Source: Dehalococcoidia bacterium
GTDB lineage: Bacteria; Chloroflexota; Dehalococcoidia; SpSt-223
Length of the DNA: 64,000 nucleotides
Assembly: GCA_025054935.1 (NCBI GenBank)
Contig: JANWZD010000008.1
Coordinates: forward strand, 34,633 to 98,632
Reading direction: 5' to 3'
The notes below the pieces were generated by a model, which saw nothing but the letters and a program-made list of their open reading frames with translations, did not search any database and was not told the origin of the DNA. Both the position numbers and the translations under genes were made by a program. Positions 18,457 through 26,791 of the stretch are shown here, piece by piece; position 1 is the first letter of the stretch, and each line of letters opens with the position of its first letter.

Positions 18457-18750
18457 CTACTCAGCCGGTTCAGTCTTCTTGGCGCGGCCCTCCCAGCGCT
18501 TCTTGCCGATCGCACTGTAGTAGTCCGGTCCGTATTTGTCCTTGACGGCAGTGCCGCCCTTGTGACCGATGCGCAGGTAGTGGTCAGCGCCGTGACGGGA
18601 CTTGACGGTGTTGCCGCCTTTGCGGCCAATCTCGACGTAGAAGTCCTGCCCTTTTTTCTCTCGGAGAGCGCGTCCTCCCTTGCGCCCCATCTCTCGGAAG
18701 CGTTCCTTGGAGGTGTCCTCGCCGCTGGTGCTGATCGGGTCCTCGGCCAT
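18457..18750 (-). CDS. KGG-repeat general stress protein
   Basis: A 97-residue, highly charged hydrophilic protein with three imperfect repeats of about 20 residues (GRKGGRALREK, GRKGGNTVKSR, GHKGGTAVKDK) and a degenerate fourth (IGKKRWEG). It matches the KGG repeat of GsiB-like and LEA group-1-like stress proteins, thought to protect during desiccation or osmotic stress. ATG at 18750 is preceded by GAGGGAGAGGC. It probably acts free in the cytoplasm. No operon partners. Confidence 0.85.
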   Translation of the reverse strand: MAEDPISTSGEDTSKERFREMGRKGGRALREKKGQDFYVEIGRKGGNTVKSRHGADHYLRIGHKGGTAVKDKYGPDYYSAIGKKRWEGRAKKTEPAE

Positions 18751-19276
18751 GCCTCTCCCTCGCAGAATCGAGCCGGCAGCGCTTACGACGAGGAACCCGA
18801 GGAAGAGGGCGCCGAGCGCGACCGCACAGCGGTCGTGACGTCCAGAAACAGCTCGCCCTTGCGAGCGACGAGAGGCGCGTCGGGTCCCCGCGTCGAGACC
18901 GTCGGTCGGCTCGGCGATCTTGGCGGACTGTCTGGCCCCGCCCGGACCGGACTGTCCGCTCGCCTGCTGCATTATAGGCAGGTTGGCGCACGGGGTCAAA
19001 TGGGCTCACTCACCCCGCCCCCGCGGTGTGTGAAGGCGCGGCCTCCCGTTCGCGCCGCGCTCAGCGAGGTCGACCGGGGGGCTTTCCGCGGCTCGCTGAC
19101 AGCGCTCCTCGCCGCGGCGCGCCGTTCGCAGGCAGTGAGGAGCGGTGAACTGTGCAGGGCACGAATGCTGTTCCAGCCAAGCTGGCTGCAAAAGGGCTAC
19201 TCTCCAGTCATTTATACCGTACAATCGTTCTGCCGGTTGCCTGGCTGCTAGGACGGAGAGTGTTTCGGAGGCTCCT

Positions 19277-20941
19277 CTGAACCGACGGTCGTTTCTTCTC
19301 GGCGCATCGTCTCTTGCAGCGCTGGCGGCGCTGCGCTCGGCGGCGGCTGAAGGGCCGGCGACCGGCATTCCCGGCGGGACGCTGCCTCCCGTTGCGACGG
19401 CGTGGCGGGTCGATGAGCTGCCGGCGCTCAACCAGATGCGCGAAACCATCCTGTCGGTTCTCGAAGCGAAGCGGATCGAGTACCCCGGCCGCAGCGGCTG
19501 GGTCCAAGCGTTCTGGGCGGGCGATGCCTATCACGGGGTGTTCGCCCGCGACCTCGCTACCATCGGCCCGATGGCGCGTTTCGTCTACACGCCCGGGCAT
19601 TTGCGCTCTGGAGTTGAGGAGTTCCTCTTCCTCCAGACCCCCCACGGTCCGGAGGCGGGGGCGCTGCCAGGGGTGTTCTATCCGGGCGGAGGGCACGACA
19701 AAGCGACAGCGACTTCCGATGAAGAGCTGTCGGTCATTCATCTTGCGTACCTTGCGTATCGCCACGATGCAGGGCCGACGTGGCTGCGCAAGATGATTAA
19801 TGGCGGGCCGGTCATTCAGCGCTTGAACCTCGCGATGGAGTATCTCTTCCGCACGCGTGCTGATAGCCGAACGGGCCTGATCACCCGTGCCAATACGACC
19901 GACTGGGGCGATGTCAAGGCCGAGGGAGGGCCGAACCCGACTGACCGCGCGCCGGGCGACCCTCTGATCCTCTCGGTCTACGACCAGTCGCTCCTCTTCC
20001 GCTGCCTGCTTGAACTGGCCGCGATGAATGATGCTGCGGGCCTCCCAGCGGCGGCTGCCGAGTGGCGCAGTCGGGCGATGGCTGTGCGCACTGTGGTCAA
20101 CGAACTGTTTTGGCAGCCGCAGCGGGGCTTTTACCGGGCACGCCTTCCTCTTGCGGCGGCTCCCCGCAGCTACGACGAGGACGCGATCCTCGGGATCGGC
20201 AACGTGGAAGCCGTGCGGGCTGGCCTTGCCGATGCCGAGCAGGCGCGGCTGATCTTCACGAACTTCGAGCGCGCGCGGGTCGCTGCTCGGTCGCCGAAGG
20301 TCGGGATCGTCAATTGGCCGCCCTATCCTGAGGGGGTCTTTGCCGACATGCTGCCGGGGGAGTATCAGAACGGCGGCATCTGGGATTGGTGGGGAGGCCG
20401 CCAGATCGAAGCCGAATTCGAGGCCGGGCAGGCAGCGCTCGCCTACGGCCATCTTGTCGCCCTCGCCGAGGATTGGGCGCGCCGCCCAGGCGAGGTGTGG
20501 GAGTGGCAGGAGCTGTGGAGTCACCGCCCACGCGGCAGCACGCGCTATACCGGCGCGGCGGCGGTCGTTGGGTCGGCAATTATCAGCGGCCTCTTCGGGA
20601 TCGAAATGACCCGCGACTCCTATCGCCTCAGCCCACGGCTCGCGGGCCGCTCGGGCGCGATTATCGCTGAGCAGCCTGGCACGGGGCGGGTCGTTCAGCT
20701 GGAGCTTGGCGGTCTTGCCGACGGCCGTCTCCGTATTCGCTACTGGACGAGTTATGCCTTCTTCGGTGAAATGCGCTATCTGCTGCCGCCCGGCCGCGGC
20801 TTCAGCGCCGGGGCCCTCGATGGCGTGCCGCTCAGCGCGCGGGTCGAAGCGGTCGGCGACGACCGCTACGTCTCCTTCCCCATCCCCGGCGGCGCCCATG
20901 AGATCGACCTGACCCTCACCGACGCCGGAGCGGGGGCGTAA
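19277..20941 (+). CDS. Exported six-hairpin glycosidase-like protein
   Basis: A 554-residue protein beginning with a Tat-like signal (NRRSFLLGASSLAALAALRS). The body has the alternating-helix pattern of (alpha/alpha)6 six-hairpin glycosidases: WAGDAYHGVFARDLAT, SVYDQSLLFRCLLELA, NGGIWDWWGGRQIEAEF and WEWQELWSH. Aromatic and acidic residues sit where catalytic Asp/Glu occur in GH15/GH63/GH37 relatives. A beta-strand tail follows (about 460-554). It probably trims glucosides or trehalose-like sugars outside the cell. No ATG/GTG/TTG occurs in frame near the signal; GGAGG at 19267-19271 with a 5-base spacer points to a CTG start at 19277. Confidence 0.72.
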   Translation: MNRRSFLLGASSLAALAALRSAAAEGPATGIPGGTLPPVATAWRVDELPALNQMRETILSVLEAKRIEYPGRSGWVQAFWAGDAYHGVFARDLATIGPMARFVYTPGHLRSGVEEFLFLQTPHGPEAGALPGVFYPGGGHDKATATSDEELSVIHLAYLAYRHDAGPTWLRKMINGGPVIQRLNLAMEYLFRTRADSRTGLITRANTTDWGDVKAEGGPNPTDRAPGDPLILSVYDQSLLFRCLLELAAMNDAAGLPAAAAEWRSRAMAVRTVVNELFWQPQRGFYRARLPLAAAPRSYDEDAILGIGNVEAVRAGLADAEQARLIFTNFERARVAARSPKVGIVNWPPYPEGVFADMLPGEYQNGGIWDWWGGRQIEAEFEAGQAALAYGHLVALAEDWARRPGEVWEWQELWSHRPRGSTRYTGAAAVVGSAIISGLFGIEMTRDSYRLSPRLAGRSGAIIAEQPGTGRVVQLELGGLADGRLRIRYWTSYAFFGEMRYLLPPGRGFSAGALDGVPLSARVEAVGDDRYVSFPIPGGAHEIDLTLTDAGAGA

Positions 20942-21486
20942 TTGCGCAGGCGCTCGTCTCCCTTGGCGTCGTTGCCCTGACAGCGGCGTGAGGCGTCGCG
21001 AGCGTGCTCTGCCTCCGGCAAGGGGGCAGCCGGGGGACGGCCTAGGGGGAGGTTCGCCTGCTCGACGAGCCTCGCAAGCGGTCGTCGTCCCTCCCGTGTG
21101 ACGGCGATCCCGCTTGCTGGTAGTGCGGCCGGCCTAGAGGCCGTGGAAGCAGCGCGGCTCCCATCGGCAGCCGGATGGCCGCGCCCTGCATCGAGCCTGC
21201 TTCCCGCTCCCGCAGTCACGCTCACCGGAAGGAGCGCAGGGCCTCGCGCTCGCCTCTCTCTTGCTTGTCGGGGGAGCGGCGCGCGCGGCGGGCGTCCCCT
21301 ATGGGGTTTGAGGGCATCCTGCTTCTCTCGAATGCCGCTCCCTGCGACTTGGCCGCGGTCGCTGTGCGGGGCGAGCAGCAGGCTGCGGCAGCTCCGAACG
21401 CGGCGAGACGGCGTTCTCGCCACGCAGCATGGCAGTGCCGCTTGTCTGGGGAACGCGTCCGTCTTGCTGCTCAAGAGGCGCTTGCC

Positions 21487-21535
21487 GTGATCGGGATTGC
21501 CGTGTTCGCTTCGCTCGCTCGCAATAACGAGCAGG
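21487..21535 (-). repeat. REP-like palindromic element, copy 1
   Basis: On the minus strand the order is ATTGC (21525-21521), GAGCGAGCGAAGCGA-type spacer, then GCAAT (21500-21496) and CCCGATC. The outer arms are inverted repeats of each other. It is nearly identical in arms and spacer to the copy at 23324. Confidence 0.7.
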
Positions 21536-21800
21536 GCGGCGTCGCGCCGGTGTGCGGGACGGGTGCGTGAGGGTAAGGGGAAGATGCTGCTGCGGTCTTG
21601 CCCCAGTCCTTGCGCTGCGACATCGGCGTGGGGGCACACACACTGCCGCCCGAGGCACAACGCCGCTGCCCCATCGTATTGCGGCCCGAGGTCAACCCAA
21701 GGTCCTGCGCGCTCTCGCTCATCAACAGGAGTGTCCGTCCCGCCGTCATGGCGAGTGGCTATACCGGCTGCGGGCAGACATGAGGAGTGTCTCTCCTATC

Positions 21801-21840
21801 GTCATTGTTGCGCGGCCTGCGCAGCGGGCGCGGCAATCCC
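21801..21840 (+). repeat. REP-like palindromic element, diverged copy
   Basis: GTCATTGTTGC is followed by GGCCTGCGCAGCGGGC and GCGGCAATCCCGACC. It has the same arm order as the other copies, with a changed spacer. Confidence 0.5.
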
Positions 21841-22130
21841 GACCGGCATCGTCGCGCTCACTGCGGTCCTGCGCCCAATGGGCCTGCAGTCCGATGCGGA
21901 GGCAATCTCGATCGCTGCGTTGCTCTCCACGCTAGCACCTCGGAGCAGCGCGCCTGTGTCCAGCCGCGGCAATCCCGATCGTCGCGGAGCAATCGCCCTT
22001 ACTGGAGTCCTGCGTCCAATGAGGTCCGGATCGATGTCGCCCTCATGCCCGCTCCGAGAGTCACCGAGAAACTGGCGCGCTCCCCTCAGCGAAGGGGCTC
22101 GATGCGGAGACGCTCTCTAGAAGAGAACTC

Positions 22131-22358
22131 TTATCGTCCTGCGGTCGCGAGACGCACCACGAGGTCGGTGATGACAGCAGCGACGACGACGAAGATCAGC
22201 CCGTTCAGCCGGCTCTTCAACTCGGCGACTTGCGCCGCGAGGTCGGAGAGGCGCTGGTCGAGCAGCGCGTCGTAAGCGCTCGCAGGGCCGAGATGGAGCC
22301 GGCGCGGCCGCAACCGGCGTGCCAGCCGGCGCGTCTCTTGGCGGATCGCTTCGCTCAC
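22131..22358 (-). CDS. Small coiled-coil plus one-helix membrane protein
   Basis: A 75-residue frame. The first part is basic (RQETRRLARRLRPRR), the middle is a short heptad stretch (LSDLAAQVAELKSRL, residues about 37-51), and the end is a membrane helix (LIFVVVAAVITDLVVRL). Its start overlaps the stop of the upstream gene by 4 bp, so the two are translated together. The fold resembles small phage- or plasmid-derived XhlA-like tail-anchored proteins, but no family is recognised. Both genes sit in an otherwise repeat-filled stretch. Confidence 0.6.
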   Translation of the reverse strand: MSEAIRQETRRLARRLRPRRLHLGPASAYDALLDQRLSDLAAQVAELKSRLNGLIFVVVAAVITDLVVRLATAGR

Positions 22359-22714
22359 TCTTCGTCCTCGAGCATGTCGTTTAGTCCGCGCAATACTGCC
22401 AAGACGCTGCTTTCGATGTCCTCGCGGGCGCCCTTAGTCAGGTGGCGCTGGGCGAGCACTGCGCGGATAAGCAATGCGCACTTCTGCCGAAAGTCAGGGT
22501 CATTCGGATGCTCTTCCGCGGCGCGGTGGACGAGCGAGCGCAGCAGCCGGATCTCGTCCTCAAGGCTAGCCTGGGCAGCTGCTTGCTCATAGAGGGCGCG
22601 AAGCTCGCTCGGCAATGCGGCGAGGTAAAAAGCCGCGCTGTGGCGGCGGCAGCGCTCACCGCCTGCCACGCGAAACCGGCCGCAGCCGGGCTCAATGCAT
22701 TGCTCCTTCGCCAT
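22355..22714 (-). CDS. Small protein with N-terminal zinc-binding motif
   Basis: A 119-residue frame starting M-A-K-E-Q-C. Residues 6-24 hold a Cys/His set, C-x4-C-x9-C-x2-H (CIEPGCG...CRRH), likely a metal site. The rest is helical and acidic, ending LNDMLEDEE. GGTGG lies just before ATG at 22714. It is followed by the coiled-coil membrane protein with a 4-bp overlap. Similar short CxxxxC-CxxH leaders occur in mobile-element proteins, so a mobile origin is possible. Function unknown. Confidence 0.6.
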   Translation of the reverse strand: MAKEQCIEPGCGRFRVAGGERCRRHSAAFYLAALPSELRALYEQAAAQASLEDEIRLLRSLVHRAAEEHPNDPDFRQKCALLIRAVLAQRHLTKGAREDIESSVLAVLRGLNDMLEDEE

Positions 22715-23150
22715 CGTCCACCGCCAAAGAACGCCTGTTCTATACTGTTCGGTGCTGGCGGTGCTAGGGAACAGTGGGCGCAGCCCCGGCCTTGTGGTCG
22801 CGGAATGACAAGGTGCGGCTAGATTCCGAACCGCGCGCAATGACGAGGCAGCCGCTCTTCCCGCCAATGCGAGCGTCGCGCCCCTCCGGCGGCCAACCGT
22901 CTCCTTCTGCTCTCCCCGTCATTGCGCGTGGCGCGTGCGGCGCCGCTGGTCTTTCGTTGCAAGCGTGGCGCGTGCGGCACGTGTCCTAGCGGTGGAGGCC
23001 GTTATCTCGTCGAGGCGCCTCTAGTTTTTCACTTCGAGTGTGGTGGGGTTGGTGCCGGCGGCCTTCTGCCGCTGCGAGCTCGGTACGACCGGCATCTTCC
23101 GGCCTTGCCGCCATTGTGAGCTTGGTATGTGCGGCGCCGCTGGCCTTCTG

Positions 23151-23312
23151 CCATTGCGCGTGCGGCGCGCCTTGGGTCGTGACGTCATGGCGGCGTCGGC
23201 GGCAGGGGTCAGGCGTGACCTCATGGCGCGTGCGGCGCGCCTTGGGTCGTGGCGTCATGGCGGCGCCGGCGGCAGGGGTCAGGCGTGACCTCATGGCGCG
23301 TGCGGCGCGCCT
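23151..23312. repeat. 70-bp tandem repeat, 2.3 copies
   Basis: Copies at 23151-23220 and 23221-23290 differ at only a few positions, and a third breaks off at about 23312. Each contains GCGCGTGCGGCGCGCC, a GTCATGGCGG segment and CAGGGGTCAGGCGTGACC. The CATGGCG parts look like variants of the CATTGCG arm of the REP-like element that follows directly at 23324. Confidence 0.85.
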
Positions 23313-23323
23313 CTGGTCTTAAC

Positions 23324-23366
23324 GTCATTGCGAGCGAGCGAAGCGAGCGTGGCAATCCCGATCGTG
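23324..23366 (+). repeat. REP-like palindromic element, copy 2
   Basis: GTCATTGCGAGCGAGCG then AAGCGAGCGTGGCAATCCC. Arms ATTGC (23327-23331) and GCAAT (23352-23356) are inverted repeats 20 bases apart. It closes the 70-bp tandem array. Confidence 0.75.
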
Positions 23367-23544
23367 GCAGGAGCGCCTTATGGATGAGGACGATGCCCGC
23401 GCACCGGGGAGAACAATTCCTTCTTCGGATATGGGGGACGCGGGTTCAGGCGCATTTTGCACGTATCCTCAGATGGTGCAGCTGGTTTGGAAATTGGGGC
23501 GCCGGTCTGGCACGACCGAGGTTGCCACGGCCCGCTGCGCGGGC

Positions 23545-23648
23545 CTCGCAACGACCGTAGAAGTAATGTACGCCTATACTGGGCCGAGGTGGGCAAGGCC
23601 TACATCCTGACCCTCGCAACGACCGTAGAAGAAGCAATGTACGCCTAT
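23545..23648. repeat. Direct repeat of about 35 bp, two copies
   Basis: CTCGCAACGACCGTAGAAG, followed by (AAGC)TAATGTACGCCTAT-like sequence, occurs at 23545-23578 and 23613-23648, 68 bp apart. The second copy carries a small AGC insertion. Confidence 0.8.
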
Positions 23649-23667
23649 TTGAGATGGGACGACCCCC

Positions 23668-23776
23668 CTCACAACGACTGTGGATGAGACCGAAGCCGCT
23701 TTCGGTCATCATGCGCCGGGCAATGCACCAACACCCGGCTCACAACGACTGTGGATGAGACCGAAGCCGCTTTCGG
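23668..23776. repeat. Identical 38-bp direct repeats, 71-bp period
   Basis: The 38 bases at 23668-23705 and 23739-23776 are identical: CTCACAACGACTGTGGATGA then GACCGAAGCCGCTTTCGG. A diverged third copy (CTCGCAACGACTGTGGACGA) starts at 23875. Confidence 0.88.
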
Positions 23777-24086
23777 CCACGGCCCATGAGGACGTTCTGG
23801 CGTACCTGGCCCGCGACGGCCGCGGGTGAGGTCGAAGCAGCTTCGACCGGTCGCCGGTGAGGCGGAGGTATTGCTCGCAACGACTGTGGACGAGAGCGCT
23901 TCCGGCCTGATCAGCACCACGATGATCTCAAAGATTGCACAATACGCCCGAAGAGGCGTCGATGAGGGCAGTCTGCGCCGCTCGGCGCCTTGGCTGGCGA
24001 CAGCGGACAGGACGCACACGCCGATGGCCCGCGCAAACTGCAGCGCTGAGCCGAGCGGCGCCAGAGCCCGACCGGCGCCGAGAGCG

Positions 24087-25146
24087 TTGCCAGAAGAACA
24101 GACGCGTGCGCTCTCGGCGCGCGCGACGCGCCGGCTGCGGCTGCGCTGGCCAGGGCTCGCCTGGCGGCACTTGAGCGATGTTGCGGCAGTGGCGGGCGCC
24201 GCCGCCGGCATTCAGGCGCAGGACCCGGACGCGGCGGCGCTCAGCATCCGCGTCCGCAGCGAAGGTCTGACGGCCGCCGACGTGGCGCGCGCGAGCGCCG
24301 AGGAGCGGTCGGTTGTCCGCACCTGGCTGATGTGCGGCACGCTCCATCTCGTTCCCACGGCCGACTCGGCTGGCTGCTCGCGGTCTACGGGCCGCTTGCG
24401 CTCGCCTCCTCGACGCGAAGGCGCGCCGACCTGGACGACGCGACGCTCGAACGCGGCATCGCCCTGCTGCGGCGAGCGCTTGCGAACGGCCCGCTCTCCC
24501 GTTCGGCGCTGCTGGCGCGGCTGGCAGCGGACGGCCTTGCGCTCGACCCGACCAGTGATGCGCCGGTCGTCCTGCTCGTCGCGGCGGCGCACCGGGGAGT
24601 GATCGCGCTCGCGCCGGGCGCTGGCCGCACGCCAACGGTCATCTTGCTCGACGACTGGGCGACGGTCGAGCGCGCTCCGCGCCGCGAGGCGGCCCTCGGC
24701 GAACTGGCGCGCCGCTATCTGCGCGCCTTCGGTCCCGCCCGGGCCGAGGACTTCGCCGCCAGGTCGCGGCTGCCCAGCCACGACGTTCGCGCCGGCTGGG
24801 AGGCGATCGGCGGGGGGATCGTCGAGGTGACGGCGGACGGCCGGCCCGCCTGGCTCCTCGATCGGCCGGACGTCGAGGAGGGACCGCCGGTCGTCCGGCT
24901 GCTGCCGGCGTTCGACACCGATCTCCTCGGCTACCGCGAGCGGTCTATTGCTGCCGAGCATGCCGGCAAGGTCAAGGCGGCGGCCTGATCCGTCCGACGA
25001 TCGCCGTCGATGGCTGGGTGGCGGGCCTCTGGCGGCTGGCGCGGGCCATCCGCGCTGTCACCGTCGACCCGTTCCTCCCGCTCTCCGCCGAGGTCCAAGC
25101 CGGCGTGGAAGCCGAAGCGCGGGACATCGCCCGCTTCCTCGCCTGA
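24087..25146 (+). pseudogene. Winged-helix DNA-binding domain (HTH_42/AlkX-like) protein, frameshifted
   Basis: Three successive frames together give one protein of the winged-helix family PF06224. The first (from TTG at 24087) has VAGAAAGIQAQDPDAA and VRTWLMCGTLHLVPTAD. It breaks at about 24366, where one base is missing, and continues as GWLLAVYGPLALAS through PVVRLLPAFDTDLLGYRER. A second shift near 24971-24979 leads to GGLIRPTIAVDGWVAGLW and a stop at 25146. Family members bind or repair DNA, related to the YcaQ crosslink glycosylase. The exact start is unsure. Either a pseudogene or two sequencing errors; it borders the repeat desert, which favours decay. Confidence 0.75.
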
Positions 25147-25264
25147 GGGGGCGGGCGCTCGGGCGGCGCGGTCGCGCGGACGCGGAGTTGCCGCACACCC
25201 CTGATCCGATCCACGATATTGCGAGCGCGGGATGCGTCGGATATCCCGGCGAGGAGGGAGAACG

Positions 25265-25555
25265 ATGGCCGCCTACGTGATCCTCGGCAATCTGACGGAG
25301 AAGGGTGCTGCCGACATCAAAGCAGCATTGACCGCCCTGCGCGAGCGGACCCAGCGCGCGGCGGAACGCGGGATCACGGTCAAAGCGCTTTACGTGACCC
25401 AGGGCGTGTACGATCTGGCTGCTCTCGTTGAAGGAGAAGAGCAGGCCGTGATGGCGGGGCTGTTTGCGCTGGCCGCTGACGGGCTGGTTCGGACGACGAC
25501 GCTGCGCGCCTTCTCCCTCGACGAGGTGGACCAGATTCTCGGGCGGACAGCATAA
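25265..25555 (+). CDS. GYD domain protein
   Basis: A 96-residue protein of the GYD family (PF08734), a ferredoxin-like fold named for a Gly-Tyr-Asp motif; here the motif reads GVYDLAAL (residues about 49-56). It opens AAYVILGNLTEKG, typical of the family. The role is unclear; members may act as small sensors or oligomeric binding proteins. ATG at 25265 has GAGGAGGGAG just upstream. It precedes the CysRS-like gene by 64 bp. Confidence 0.85.
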   Translation: MAAYVILGNLTEKGAADIKAALTALRERTQRAAERGITVKALYVTQGVYDLAALVEGEEQAVMAGLFALAADGLVRTTTLRAFSLDEVDQILGRTA

Positions 25556-25619
25556 GCGTCCGCGCCCCGGCAGCGCGGCCAGCCGAAATCTGGTAGCATC
25601 GCGCCGGGCGAGGAAACCG

Positions 25620-26783
25620 ATGCGGCTGTTCAACACGCTGACGGGGAGGGTCGAGCCGTTTACGCCGACATCCATCCCGGTTCGGCTCTATGTCTGCGGC
25701 GTGACCCCCTACGACACGACCCATCTCGGGCATGCGTTCGTCTATATCACCTTCGATGTTCTGATCCGGTTGCTCGAGCACGATGGGACGCCGGTGCGCT
25801 ATATCCGCAACGTCACCGACGTCGACGACCCGCTCTTCGAGCGGGCGCGCGCTATCCACGAAGACTGGCGCCAGATCGTCCGCGGCAATATGGACCGCTT
25901 TCACGCGGACATGGCTGCGCTCGGCGCGCGCCCGCCGGACGTTGAGCCCTATGTCTCGAACGAAATCGACGGCATGATCGCGCTGATCGAAGCGCTCGAA
26001 GCGCGCGGCTATACCTACGCCCTCGGCGACCGGCTCTACTTCCGCGTCAGCAAATTCCCCGGCTATGGCGCGCTTGGCGGCCTCTCCCGGGAAGCCCAGC
26101 TCCAGCGCGCAAAGGAGACAGGGAACGACCCGCATCTTCCGGGCAAGGAAAACCCCCTCGACTTTCTTCTCTGGCAGCCGAGCCAGCCCGACGAGCCCGC
26201 GTGGGACAGCCCGTGGGGACGCGGCCGGCCGGGATGGCACATCGAGTGCAGCGCCATGTCGAGCCACTATCTCGGGCCGCAGATCGACATTCACGGCGGT
26301 GGCGCCGACCTCATCTTCCCGCACCACGCCAGTGAGATCGCGCAGAGCGAGGCGGCGACCGGCGTGCGGCCGTTCTCCCGCTTCTGGATGCATTGCGGCC
26401 TTGTCCGCCTGAACGGGGTCAAAATGTCCAAGTCGCTGGGCAACCTGATCTTCACCCGCGACCTCCTTGCGGCAAGCGGACCGGATGCCGTTCGCCTCTA
26501 TCTCCTCAGCCACCATTACCGCGAGGGATGGGATCACCGCGAGGCCGACCTCGCGGCTGCCCGCGCCCTCGCGGATCAGCTGGCGCTGTTCGCCCGCAGC
26601 GAGTCGCCGCCCACCGACCAAGCGCTCCGGCTCCGCGACGCAGCGCTTGCGGCCCTCCGCGACGACCTGAACACGCCGGCAGCGATCGCCGCCCTTCGCT
26701 CCATGGCTGAGATCGGCGCACCAGCAGGGGCAGCGATCCGCGAGATCGGGAGCATTCTGGGGCTCCAGTTTCGTCCGTCGTAG
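25620..26783 (+). CDS. Short cysteinyl-tRNA synthetase / MshC-like cysteine ligase
   Basis: A 387-residue class I aminoacyl-adenylate enzyme that activates cysteine. It has the zinc Cys in YVCGVTPYD, the HIGH box as THLGHA, further zinc ligands in GWHIECSAM and PHHASEIAQ, and KMSKSLGN. It stops about 75-80 residues short of normal CysRS and lacks the anticodon-binding tail. The VCGVTPYDTTHLGHA opening and overall length match the mycothiol ligase MshC, while HHxxE and GALGGLSREAQL are CysRS-like. It may therefore charge tRNA-Cys with a minimal enzyme or ligate Cys to a small amine. GAGGAA precedes ATG at 25620. Confidence 0.75.
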   Translation: MRLFNTLTGRVEPFTPTSIPVRLYVCGVTPYDTTHLGHAFVYITFDVLIRLLEHDGTPVRYIRNVTDVDDPLFERARAIHEDWRQIVRGNMDRFHADMAALGARPPDVEPYVSNEIDGMIALIEALEARGYTYALGDRLYFRVSKFPGYGALGGLSREAQLQRAKETGNDPHLPGKENPLDFLLWQPSQPDEPAWDSPWGRGRPGWHIECSAMSSHYLGPQIDIHGGGADLIFPHHASEIAQSEAATGVRPFSRFWMHCGLVRLNGVKMSKSLGNLIFTRDLLAASGPDAVRLYLLSHHYREGWDHREADLAAARALADQLALFARSESPPTDQALRLRDAALAALRDDLNTPAAIAALRSMAEIGAPAGAAIREIGSILGLQFRPS

Positions 26784-26791
26784 ACCGCCAA

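Larger units (their letters stand above)
20942..22130. other. Gene desert of 1.2 kb with decayed repeat sequence
   Basis: No frame here has a domain or credible start. Two members of the REP-like family are present (21487-21535 and 21801-21840), plus fragments such as GGCAATCCCGATCG near 21968. The sequence reads like accumulated non-coding DNA rather than a decayed single gene. Confidence 0.6.
22715..24086. other. 1.4-kb repeat-rich desert
   Basis: No credible gene. The stretch consists of short degenerate tandem and direct repeats (listed separately) and scattered pieces of the REP-like family, such as GTCATTGCGCGTGGCGCG at 22918. Confidence 0.6.

Noticed and set aside
17140..19251. 703-codon plus-strand frame opposite the FecR-like and KGG genes
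   Set aside because: No domain; the minus strand carries recognisable proteins with ribosome-binding sites.
22715..24086. Insertion sequence or transposon remnant
   Set aside because: No transposase motif or terminal inverted repeats were found; the structure is tandem and REP-like repeats.
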